A DNA stretch of 5,487 nucleotides, taken from assembly GCA_025359005.1 (NCBI GenBank), contig JANYHP010000042.1, forward strand, positions 1-5,487, given 5' to 3'. Position numbers and translations under genes: made by a program. This document shows positions 1 to 5,487 of this stretch, one piece after another. The notes beneath the pieces were generated by a model. It was not told where the DNA came from. It worked only from the letters and a program-made list of their open reading frames with translations, and ran no database searches. This stretch comes from Hyphomicrobiaceae bacterium. Its GTDB lineage: Bacteria > Pseudomonadota > Alphaproteobacteria > Rhizobiales > Hyphomicrobiaceae. How positions within the stretch are numbered: the stretch's first letter is position 1; every line of letters starts with the position of its first letter.

Positions 1-319
1 CGCCATCGAGGACGCGCAGGCTGCGCTCGACTTCGATCGTAAAGTCCACATGCCCAGGGGTGTCGATGATGTTCAGGCGGCGCTTCTTGCCATCGCGGCC
101 AAGCCAGAAACAGGTCGTCGCAGCCGAGGTGATCGTGATGCCGCGTTCGGCTTCCTGATCCATGAAGTCCATGGTGGCGGCGCCATCATGCACTTCGCCA
201 ATCTTGTAGGACTTGCCGGTGTAATAAAGAATCCGCTCGGTGGTCGTGGTCTTGCCGGCGTCGATATGCGCCATGATACCGAAGTTACGGTAGTCTTTGA
301 TGTCGTATTGGCGGGCCAT
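1..319 (-). CDS. fusA: Elongation factor G, N-terminal 106 residues (gene continues past the left edge)
   Basis: This is the GTPase that moves tRNA and mRNA through the ribosome after peptide-bond formation, and that splits ribosomes with RRF. It acts in the cytosol. The visible part is the start of the G domain: P-loop AHIDAGKT at residues 17-24, switch I RGITI at 59-63, and G3 DTPGH at 86-90 with the catalytic histidine intact. The N-terminus MARQYDIKDYRNFGIMAHID is typical of alphaproteobacterial EF-G. The ATG lies at 319-317 and is preceded by GAGG (330-327) with a 7-nt spacer. It sits 33 bp downstream of the rpsG stop, the usual str operon order, so it is surely co-transcribed with rpsL and rpsG. 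The remaining roughly 580 residues lie outside the window; tuf would be expected next. Nothing is abnormal in the visible part. Confidence 0.98.
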   Translation of the reverse strand, partial: MARQYDIKDYRNFGIMAHIDAGKTTTTERILYYTGKSYKIGEVHDGAATMDFMDQEAERGITITSAATTCFWLGRDGKKRRLNIIDTPGHVDFTIEVERSLRVLDG

Positions 320-352
320 TGAGGTGCCTCAGAATCCGAATTGGGGTCGCAC

Positions 353-823
353 TTACCAGCGATAGTGAGAGAAGGCGCGGTTGGCTTCAGCCATCTTGTG
401 CGTGTCTTCACGCTTCTTGACGGCCGTTCCGCGGTTGTTGGCTGCATCAAGCAATTCAGCCGACAGGCGCTCTTCCATAGTGTTTTCGTTGCGGCCACGG
501 GCCGCCGTGATGATCCAGCGGATGGCCAAAGCCTGGCGGCGGTCAGTCCGCACGTCGACCGGAACCTGATATGTGGCACCACCAACGCGACGCGAGCGCA
601 CCTCGACCGCCGGTGCCACGTTTTCCAGCGCCGTGTGAAACATCTGCAGCGGATCAGCTTTTGCCTTCGACTGGACGCGATCAAGCGCTCCATACACGAT
701 CGACTCGGCAACCGACTTCTTGCCCTGATACATGATGCTGTTCATGAATTTCGACAGCACGAGGTCACCGAACTTTGGGTCCGGATTGACTACGCGCTTT
801 GTTGCAGCATGCCGACGGGACAT
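353..823 (-). CDS. rpsG: 30S ribosomal protein S7
   Basis: S7 is a primary 16S rRNA-binding protein. It nucleates assembly of the 3' major domain (the 30S head) and sits near the E site. The product is 156 aa, the usual bacterial length. It starts MSRRHAATKR and carries the conserved core VRSRRVGGATYQVPV, then RRQALAIRWII and the C-terminal block AVKKREDTHKMAEANRAF ending in HYRW. A good ribosome binding site, AAGGA (836-832), lies 8 nt before the ATG at 823-821. The gene is the second of the str operon: 76 bp separate it from rpsL and 33 bp from fusA. In E. coli S7 is the translational repressor of this operon and binds the rpsL-rpsG gap; that gap is structured here too. The gene is complete, with a TAA stop and no abnormality. 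Confidence 0.99.
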   Translation of the reverse strand: MSRRHAATKRVVNPDPKFGDLVLSKFMNSIMYQGKKSVAESIVYGALDRVQSKAKADPLQMFHTALENVAPAVEVRSRRVGGATYQVPVDVRTDRRQALAIRWIITAARGRNENTMEERLSAELLDAANNRGTAVKKREDTHKMAEANRAFSHYRW

Positions 824-857
824 GTGGACGTTCCTTCTCGATCACTCATTTGCTGCG

Positions 858-891
858 CGCGACGACACCTCGAAAGGAGCAGGCCGTCGCG
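858..891 (-). promoter_or_regulatory. Intercistronic mRNA hairpin between rpsL and rpsG, possible S7 autoregulatory site
   Basis: In the mRNA sense, CGCGACG (891-885) pairs perfectly with CGTCGCG (864-858). Inside this 7-bp stem an apical CCU/AGG stem (877-875 with 870-868) closes a UUCG tetraloop (874-871). The hairpin ends about 22 nt before the rpsG ribosome binding site. In E. coli, S7 represses the str operon by binding the rpsL-rpsG intercistronic RNA, so position and structure suggest the same role. The E. coli sequence is not conserved here, and binding is an inference. Confidence 0.35.
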
Positions 892-899
892 GACCATCA

Positions 900-1271
900 T
901 TATTTCGGGCGCTTGGCACCATACTTGGAACGGCGCTGACGACGCGCAGCAACGCCCTGCGTATCGAGCACACCGCGGATGACGTGATACCGAACGCCTG
1001 GCAAATCCTTGACGCGGCCACCGCGAATCATGACAACCGAATGTTCCTGCAGGTTGTGGCCTTCGCCGGGGATATATCCGATAACTTCGAAACCGTTGGT
1101 GAGCCGGATCTTCGCCACCTTGCGGAGCGCCGAGTTCGGCTTCTTCGGCGTCGTCGTATAGACACGCGTGCAGACGCCACGCTTCTGCGGACACGCCTGC
1201 ATGTGGCGCGACTTCTCGCGATAGATCTTCGGCGTCCGGGACTTCCGGATCAGCTGCTGAATTGTCGGCAT
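900..1271 (-). CDS. rpsL: 30S ribosomal protein S12
   Basis: S12 sits at the 30S decoding centre, contributes to tRNA selection accuracy, and is the classic site of streptomycin-resistance mutations. The product is 123 aa, starting MPTIQQLIRKSR. It contains PQKRGVCTRVYTTTPKKPNS at 28-47 and GGRVKDLPGVRYH from 84, and ends YGAKRPK. Lys43 and Lys88 are the wild-type residues, and Asp89, the usual methylthiolation site, is present, so no streptomycin-resistance allele is seen. An in-frame extension to 1286 exists, but MPTI is the conserved start, so I place the ATG at 1271-1269. The ribosome binding site is modest: GGAATGG starts about 12 nt upstream. This is the first gene of the str operon and is divergent from the EF-G-like gene at 1853. 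The N-terminal stretch KIYREKSRHMQAC is somewhat unlike the common alphaproteobacterial form, but within family variation. Confidence 0.99.
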   Translation of the reverse strand: MPTIQQLIRKSRTPKIYREKSRHMQACPQKRGVCTRVYTTTPKKPNSALRKVAKIRLTNGFEVIGYIPGEGHNLQEHSVVMIRGGRVKDLPGVRYHVIRGVLDTQGVAARRQRRSKYGAKRPK

Positions 1272-1547
1272 TCGACCATTCCACAATCAGGCCCATCCAG
1301 CCGGACGGGCGACAAACCTTCGAGGCCGAGGCGTCGGCGCAAACCGACCTCCCAGCCCAACAACCAGAGGACCAACAGCGGAAAACCGCTCTTGATCTTG
1401 GATCACGTTCTGCTCTGCTTGATAGGTAGCGGCAGACGGGAGCGTTTAGGGCGACGTTATGAGATCGAAAACCTAGCCTATTTTAGAGGCCTGGCAGCAC
1501 GATCAACGTCGAAAAAATCCCTACGGACCACCCGTGACAGTTGGCGC

Positions 1548-1576
1548 AAAATATACAACTGGAGCCGCAGCGTCAA
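1548..1576 (-). promoter_or_regulatory. Candidate sigma-70-type promoter of the str operon
   Basis: On the minus strand TTGACG (1576-1571) matches the -35 consensus at five of six positions. It is followed by TATATT (1555-1550) with a 15-nt spacer, or by the overlapping TATTTT (1553-1548) with the preferred 17-nt spacer. It faces rpsL and would give a 5' leader of about 270 nt. The call rests on motif match and context only. Confidence 0.4.
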
Positions 1577-1841
1577 CACAGCTCTCGTGGTAAATCGGAA
1601 TAAATTGTCGCATCCGCAAGATAAGGTCCGGCTGCCTCTTCACAGAGACACCTGGAAAGCGCTCCGAAGTCGCCGCAAAAAGAAGTCATCGCTATGATTT
1701 AAAACAGAAAATTACCACTTGCCGCCATGCTGCGCGTAGTCCAATCTGGAACTGTTGCGCCCTTTTGCTCAGGCGCAGGGCGCGCCGAGCTGGTGCCGTC
1801 GTGCGCCAAGCCGGTCGTAGAGCCATCGTGCCTGGGCAGTC

Positions 1842-1846
1842 AGGAG
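1842..1846 (+). promoter_or_regulatory. Shine-Dalgarno site fixing the start of the EF-G-like gene
   Basis: AGGAG lies 6 nt before the ATG at 1853, by far the best ribosome binding site in the region. It argues against the in-frame ATG at 1727, which would add 42 residues with no EF-G similarity. Confidence 0.75.
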
Positions 1847-1852
1847 CACAGC

Positions 1853-3949
1853 ATGGGTCACGTCACCACTGCGAACCACAACGGCGCCGCGCCCGCGACG
1901 AAGTCCGATAAGCAGGACGGTCCGCCCCGCAGCGCCCGATGTATCGCCCTTGTAGGGCCGTATCTATCTGGCAAGACAACGCTTTTCGAGGCGCTGCTGG
2001 CTCGAACGGGGGCCATTGCCCGGCAAGGAACGGTCACCGACCGGACCACGGTCGGTGACGCAAGCCCCGAGGCGCGCGCGCATGCGATGAGCGTTGAAAT
2101 GACGGTCGCCGACACCACCTACCTGGGCGACGCGTTTACTTTTCTCGATTTGCCGGGCTCGGTCGAATTCCAGTGCGACGCCCTTGCCGCTCTCGCCGCC
2201 GTCGACGCCGCTGTGGTGGTCTGCGTACCAGAGCCCCGGCGCCTGCCCGCCCTGCAGATCATATTGAAGACGCTGCATGAACAGGGCATTCCCCATTTTC
2301 TCTTCGTCAACAAGATCGACAACTTCCAGACGCCCGTTCGGCAAATCATTCCCATGCTGCAGCCGGCCAGCGCGCGCCCCCTGGTGCTGAGGCAAATCCC
2401 CATCTGGAAGGATGGCGTGGCCACCGGATACGTGGATTTGGCCCAGGAGCGCGCCTTTATCTATCGGGCGCAAGGCCCTTCGGAGGAGGTGGCTCTGCCG
2501 GAGGCGATCAAGCCGCGCGAAGCCGAAGCGCGCTTCCAGATGCTCGAACAGATCGCCGACTATGATGACGCGCTGCTGGAGCAGTTGCTCGCCGAGCAGA
2601 CGCCGCCCCGCGATCTCGTGCTGGCCGACCTCGCGCGTGAACTCAAAGCAGGCCAGATCTGCCCCGTGATGCTCGGCTCGGCCCAGAACGGCCATGGCAT
2701 CGTTCGCCTGCTGAAAGCGCTCCGGCACGAAGCCCCGTTCGTCGAAGAAACGCGACGGCGCCTCGGCATGGAAAAGGCCGCGTCCGCAGCGCAGGTCATC
2801 AAAACACTTCACACCACGCACGGCGGCAAAGTCAGTATCGTTCGCGTGCTGGCCGGAACGATCGCTGAGGGCAATGTCGTTCAAGGCGCCACGGGCGAAG
2901 GGCGGGTAGCCTCCATCGTCGCACTGAGCGGCGAAACAATGCGCAAGCGCGGACCCGGCCAGTCCGGCGATACGATCGGCCTGGGCAAGCTCGACACCAT
3001 CGGCACCGGCGAGACCATAACGACCGGCAAGAAGCACCTTGCACAGATGACAAACCTCAAACCACCGGAACCCGTCTATGGGTTGGCGCTCGAACTGCAC
3101 GATCGCAAGGACGACGTGAAACTTTCCGCCGCCATCGCCAAAATGATCGAAGAAGATCCGGCGTTGCGATTGGATCACGCCGTTGATACCCACGAAATCG
3201 TGCTATGGGGACAAGGCGAGATGCATCTCCGCGTCACGCTCGAGCGGCTCCAGCGCAAGTATGCCATCACCGCCATCACGCGCCAGCGGCAGGTGCCCTA
3301 CAAGGAGACGATCCGCAAGGCGACAGAGGTCCGGGGGCGGCACAAAAAGCAATCCGGCGGGCACGGTCAGTTCGGCGACGTGGTGCTGGACATCAAGCCG
3401 CTGCCACGCGGCGCCGGCTTTCAATTCGGCGATAAAATTCATGGCGGGACGGTGCCCAAGCAATACATCCCGTCCGTGGAGATCGGCGTCAAGGATCAGC
3501 TCGCTCACGGGCCGCTCGGGTTTCCCGTTGTCGATGTGGCGGTGACGTTGCTCGACGGCTCCTATCACTCGGTCGACAGCTCCGACATGGCCTTCCGGCA
3601 CGCGGGGCGGCTGGCCATGAGCGAGGGCCTGCCGATGTGCCAGCCGGTGTTGCTCGAGCCCGTAATGGCGGTGAAGATCGCCGCACCATCGGAAGCGACG
3701 GCGCGGGTCAATGCCATCGTCGCACAGCGCCGGGGACAGATCCTGTCATTTGATGCGCGCGACGGCTGGCCCGGCTGGGATACCGTCGACGCACTTATCC
3801 CGGAGAACGAAATGGACAACCTGATCGTCGAACTCCGCAGCGCGACGGCCGGCGCCGGCACCTTCTCGGCCAAGTTCAACCATTTGGCCGAACTGCACGG
3901 CAAACTGGCGGACCAGGTTTTGGCCACCCACGGGCGGGCTTTGCCGTAG
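1853..3949 (+). CDS. Elongation factor G-like GTPase (EF-G2-type paralogue)
   Basis: The 698-aa product has the full EF-G layout. The G domain spans about 29-300: P-loop GPYLSGKT 35-42, G3 DLPG 99-102, G4 NKID 153-156, G5 GSAQ from 275. Domain II is about 313-400, III about 406-480 (WGQGEMHLRV), IV about 482-596, and V from about 597. RHKKQSGGHGQFG (496-508) and SYHSVDSSDMAF (570-581) are signatures of EF-G-like EF-G2 proteins; His572 matches the domain IV tip histidine needed for translocation. Two G-domain sites differ from true EF-G. The residue after DxPG is Ser103, not histidine, and switch I RGITI is replaced by AMSVE, with Ser80 at the Mg-binding threonine position. As I remember the family, alphaproteobacterial members share this serine, so it is probably not a private mutation. 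The role is unknown: a specialised ribosome factor with slow or altered GTP hydrolysis is the likeliest inference. It could loosely be labelled fusA2; it is not the housekeeping fusA, which lies nearby at the left edge. Confidence 0.93.
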   Translation: MGHVTTANHNGAAPATKSDKQDGPPRSARCIALVGPYLSGKTTLFEALLARTGAIARQGTVTDRTTVGDASPEARAHAMSVEMTVADTTYLGDAFTFLDLPGSVEFQCDALAALAAVDAAVVVCVPEPRRLPALQIILKTLHEQGIPHFLFVNKIDNFQTPVRQIIPMLQPASARPLVLRQIPIWKDGVATGYVDLAQERAFIYRAQGPSEEVALPEAIKPREAEARFQMLEQIADYDDALLEQLLAEQTPPRDLVLADLARELKAGQICPVMLGSAQNGHGIVRLLKALRHEAPFVEETRRRLGMEKAASAAQVIKTLHTTHGGKVSIVRVLAGTIAEGNVVQGATGEGRVASIVALSGETMRKRGPGQSGDTIGLGKLDTIGTGETITTGKKHLAQMTNLKPPEPVYGLALELHDRKDDVKLSAAIAKMIEEDPALRLDHAVDTHEIVLWGQGEMHLRVTLERLQRKYAITAITRQRQVPYKETIRKATEVRGRHKKQSGGHGQFGDVVLDIKPLPRGAGFQFGDKIHGGTVPKQYIPSVEIGVKDQLAHGPLGFPVVDVAVTLLDGSYHSVDSSDMAFRHAGRLAMSEGLPMCQPVLLEPVMAVKIAAPSEATARVNAIVAQRRGQILSFDARDGWPGWDTVDALIPENEMDNLIVELRSATAGAGTFSAKFNHLAELHGKLADQVLATHGRALP

Positions 3950-4196
3950 CCAAGGGGCACCACGCCACAATCAGGTCTGCGGCTGACGTGAGCAAGCGCC
4001 GCCCGCAAACATCAGCGCCACTGCGAAGCCAGCATGCCGACAGCCGCCTCCGCTGTCGGCGGAGCGATGCATTTCGGCATGTATATCCGGGCCTTCGCTC
4101 ACCCACCCCGTTGCGTTCCGGCGGTAAACACCGCAATGACGCCGAAAAGATATCTGCAACTGCAGGCGCGTGCGCGTTATAGACAGGTACGGGTGC
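3950..4196. other. Intergenic region with stem-loops between the EF-G-like gene and the DUF535 gene
   Basis: This 247-bp gap has no supported gene. It holds the paired hairpin arrangement at 4033-4081 and a small perfect hairpin, GCGGT-AAAC-ACCGC, at 4121-4134. The length and the stem-loops suggest that the two flanking plus-strand genes are separate transcription units. I found no clear -35/-10 pair for the downstream gene; GTTATAGAC near 4176-4184 is only suggestive. Confidence 0.5.
4033..4081 (+). other. Mutually exclusive hairpins downstream of the EF-G-like gene
   Basis: GCCGACAGC (4036-4044) pairs perfectly over 9 bp with GCTGTCGGC (4052-4060) around a 7-nt loop. The same left arm, as CATGCCGA (4033-4040), also pairs perfectly over 8 bp with TCGGCATG (4074-4081). 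Only one of these can form at a time. No T-run follows either stem, so it is not a standard intrinsic terminator on either strand. It may still end or stabilise the upstream transcript. Confidence 0.35.
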
Positions 4197-5165
4197 ATGG
4201 AAGGCATACTTTTGGGCAGCGGTTTCAAGGTCTACACTGCCGCTAGCGCGGGTCCGACATCACGGATGCCGGCCACCGATGTGCTGCGCCTGCTCGCCCA
4301 AGCCAGCGTCGAGATCGCCCGCCAGCAGCCCGGCTCAGCCGCTTTGAACTTCTTGGCCAAGGCACGGCGCGACCCACGCGCACTTGCGGCTTGGATCGAT
4401 TTCATCGGCCGTCATTTCGCCGAGCATGCCAACTCGCGACCCAACTCAAGAATTCTACGCAAGCCCCAGCGCAACTACGGCATGTCCGGCCGCAGTGTTG
4501 AACAGCGCGTGGGAGCTTTGATTGCGCACTATCAATTCGCAGCCCGCGTTCTGCCACCCAACCTATACGCGCCGCTGCTGGACAATCAGCCGGTAGAACT
4601 TGCCCGTTTAACGGCAAAAGATCGTAGCTTTACCGTCTCGCTCGCCTCCTCCCTTGGTCACGAACAAAAGCAGGAAGGTGAGTTCACTATTTTTGTGTCG
4701 GACGACGAGGCACTTGTCCTCGTCCGCATGGCATTCTCATTCGGATGCAGCGCTGGCGGTCAGCCGCAAATTCTGATCGGCGGCTTGCAAGGGCTTTCCG
4801 CCGGCATCGACAAATCTCATATTGTCCGCGCGACCCGCGAACTCTCTGGTCTGCGCCCCAAAGATGCAGCACTTGTTGCCGTGCACGCGCTCGCCGAGGC
4901 GCTCGGAGTGGAAACCGTATTGGCTGTATCGCAGGCCACCCACGTGCTCGCCACCGAGTGGGCGTTCAGCGGGAGCTACATCAGCCGCGACTACGACGGC
5001 TTCTGGCGGGAGCGCGGCGGGATTGAAGCCCCAGGGATCGGCTACATTCTTCCGCGCCACGACTATGTGGCCCGTGTTGCAGCAACGCAAAGCCCACGCA
5101 TCGCCGATAAACATCGCGCGACCCTGACCGAACGCGTCAAAGCCAAGCTGCGTCAAACACCGTGA
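4197..5165 (+). CDS. DUF535 (VirK/YbjX family) protein
   Basis: The 322-aa product matches the VirK/YbjX family from memory of E. coli YbjX. Shared landmarks are AHY at 110-112, GGLQG at 195-199 (preceded by ILI) and YDGFW at 266-270, in the right order and spacing and close to the family length of roughly 310-330 aa. No signal peptide or transmembrane segment is evident, so it is probably cytosolic. The biochemical activity is unknown. In Shigella VirK affects surface display of IcsA, and in Salmonella virK is linked to late infection and antimicrobial-peptide resistance; neither role can be carried over here. The start is uncertain: ATG 4197 has AGG 9 nt upstream and is preferred. GTG 4170 would add nine residues but has poor ribosome-binding spacing, and ATG 4266 would remove 23. 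The upstream gene is 247 bp away, so an operon is doubtful. Confidence 0.85.
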   Translation: MEGILLGSGFKVYTAASAGPTSRMPATDVLRLLAQASVEIARQQPGSAALNFLAKARRDPRALAAWIDFIGRHFAEHANSRPNSRILRKPQRNYGMSGRSVEQRVGALIAHYQFAARVLPPNLYAPLLDNQPVELARLTAKDRSFTVSLASSLGHEQKQEGEFTIFVSDDEALVLVRMAFSFGCSAGGQPQILIGGLQGLSAGIDKSHIVRATRELSGLRPKDAALVAVHALAEALGVETVLAVSQATHVLATEWAFSGSYISRDYDGFWRERGGIEAPGIGYILPRHDYVARVAATQSPRIADKHRATLTERVKAKLRQTP

Positions 5166-5177
5166 TCGGACCGATCA
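5163..5177 (+). terminator. Palindrome overlapping the DUF535 stop codon, possible 3' hairpin
   Basis: TGATCGG-A-CCGATCA is a perfect inverted repeat that begins with the TGA stop codon. A competing pairing, GTGATC (5162-5167) with GATCAC (5193-5198), is also possible. No T-tract follows, so a classical intrinsic terminator is not supported; it could still protect the 3' end of the transcript. Confidence 0.25.
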
Positions 5178-5204
5178 GCGCGATATTGGCCTGATCACCG
5201 CTAG

Positions 5205-5238
5205 GCGCTTTCCACTTGGTTCTTATCGAAGAAAGCGC
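5205..5238. repeat. Palindromic intergenic repeat unit 1
   Basis: GCGCTTTC (5205-5212) and GAAAGCGC (5231-5238) are perfect 8-bp inverted arms around an 18-nt centre that begins CACTTGG. CTAG lies just outside both arms (5201-5204 and 5240-5243). The architecture parallels the unit starting at 5453, where GCATTTTC begins a similar arm and a CCACTT-containing centre follows. Such units are common between genes in Hyphomicrobiales as I remember them; other copies cannot be checked here. Confidence 0.5.
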
Positions 5239-5239
5239 T

Positions 5240-5439
5240 CTAGGAGCCTGCCCAGATAGTACGAACTTCGGAGCAGTTGTAGAATGAGATTCTTCGCTAC
5301 GCACCTTTCCACGCGACCGTCTGCGCGAAACAGTGCCTCAGGTCGACCAGAGGTCAAAATTTCAGCAACGACAAGACGACCAAAAGGAAATTAATTCTAC
5401 GATTTTGCTCCGCATACGACTACTCGGACAGGCTCCTAG
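5240..5439. mobile_element. MITE-like non-autonomous element (192 bp) flanked by CTAG duplications
   Basis: The element body is 5244-5435, with CTAG at both outer edges (5240-5243 and 5436-5439). The ends are long imperfect inverted repeats. Four blocks recur in inverted, collinear order: GAGCCTG (5244-5250 / 5435-5429), TAGT (5257-5260 / 5422-5419), CGGAGCA (5269-5275 / 5412-5406) and GTAGAAT (5279-5285 / 5400-5394). The innermost blocks begin at the same distance (35 bp) from each end. No transposase is encoded, so it must have been moved in trans. CTAG fits the YTAR target of IS5-type elements, and the termini look IS5-like, but the parent IS is not identified. Because CTAG is self-complementary, the true duplication could be TA, with the outer bases belonging to the terminal repeats. 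Confidence 0.75.
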
Positions 5440-5487
5440 CCCTGTGTTTGTCGCATTTTCTGCACCAAACCGGTGTCCACTTTGTTG
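5440..5487. repeat. Palindromic intergenic repeat unit 2, cut by the window end
   Basis: CCCTGTGTTTGTC is followed by GCATTTTC (5453-5460), ACCGGTGTCCACTTTG and the window end. This closely resembles an intergenic repeat I remember from many Hyphomicrobiales genomes, in which the right arm reads GAAAATGC. That partner would lie immediately outside the window. No coding potential is seen. Confidence 0.5.

Larger units (their letters stand above)
1272..1852. other. Divergent intergenic region between rpsL and the EF-G-like gene
   Basis: This 581-bp stretch separates two divergent genes and holds no convincing gene. Reading frames that cross it on the plus strand are mainly open because they lie antisense to rpsL. 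The part from about 1480 to 1720 is clearly richer in A+T than the flanks, as expected for a promoter region. On the minus strand it contains a candidate str operon promoter at 1548-1576 and a weaker one, TTGATC (1506-1501) with TAAAAT (1485-1480), spacer only 15. On the plus strand TATGAT (1693-1698) is a plausible -10 box without a good -35 box. A small perfect hairpin, AGCGG-AAAA-CCGCT, lies at 1377-1390 within the predicted rpsL leader. No rpoC, usually found upstream of rpsL in related genomes, is present here. Confidence 0.6.

Noticed and set aside
341..982. Plus-strand reading frame of 213 codons opposite rpsG
   Set aside because: It is antisense to rpsG and part of rpsL, with no recognisable motif and no convincing ribosome binding site.
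900..1271. Possible streptomycin-resistance allele in rpsL
   Set aside because: Lys43 and Lys88 are both wild type.
1655..1664. GAAAGCGCTC in the intergenic region, identical to the right arm of palindromic unit 1 and the base pairs after it
   Set aside because: Only 10 bp match and no partner arm is present nearby, so chance is a sufficient explanation.
732..1697. Long plus-strand reading frame of 321 codons across rpsG, rpsL and the intergenic region
   Set aside because: It lies antisense to two certain ribosomal protein genes, has an arginine-rich composition typical of GC-rich shadow frames, and shows no recognisable domain.
1727..1852. N-terminal extension of the EF-G-like gene to an ATG at 1727
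   Set aside because: The 42 extra residues have no EF-G similarity, and AGGAG with a 6-nt spacer clearly marks the ATG at 1853.
1964..3193. Minus-strand reading frame of 409 codons inside the EF-G-like gene
   Set aside because: It is fully antisense to a gene with clear EF-G domains. Open antisense frames are common in GC-rich DNA and no family signature is seen.
5284..5394. Short plus-strand frame of 36 codons inside the MITE
   Set aside because: It starts and ends within the terminal repeats, lacks a ribosome binding site, and shows no transposase motif.

Overview
This 5.5 kb window looks like chromosomal DNA from a GC-rich alphaproteobacterium. The S12 and S7 proteins have the alphaproteobacterial lengths (123 and 156 aa) and sequence character. 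A palindromic intergenic repeat at the right edge resembles ones I remember from Hyphomicrobiales (Rhizobiales) such as Bradyrhizobium relatives. The order-level guess is an inference; the class-level guess is firmer.

Left third (1-1271, minus strand): the start of the classical str operon in the order rpsL (S12), rpsG (S7), fusA (EF-G). fusA runs off the left edge after 106 codons. The rpsL-rpsG gap holds a structured hairpin where, in E. coli, S7 binds its own mRNA. A candidate sigma-70-type promoter for the operon lies about 280 bp upstream of rpsL, in an AT-richer intergenic stretch (1272-1852).

Middle (1853-3949, plus strand): divergently oriented from the str operon is a complete second EF-G-type protein of 698 aa. 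It has all five EF-G domains, but its GTPase centre is altered: the histidine after DxPG is serine, and switch I is diverged. It is an EF-G2-like paralogue, not a second housekeeping fusA. An intergenic stretch with mutually exclusive hairpins follows (3950-4196).

Right third (4197-5487): a DUF535 (VirK/YbjX-like) gene, then about 320 bp of non-coding DNA. That tail contains a palindromic repeat unit, a 192-bp MITE-like element flanked by CTAG on both sides, and the first half of a second palindromic repeat cut by the window end. The MITE appears to have inserted between the two palindromic units.

Functionally the window joins a core translation operon to a translation-factor paralogue and an envelope/virulence-associated family protein. 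Nothing shows that the last two are co-regulated with the str operon. I see no CRISPR array, tRNA, rRNA, phage gene or complete insertion sequence. The most unusual items are the altered EF-G paralogue beside the true fusA operon and the MITE/palindrome nest at the right end.
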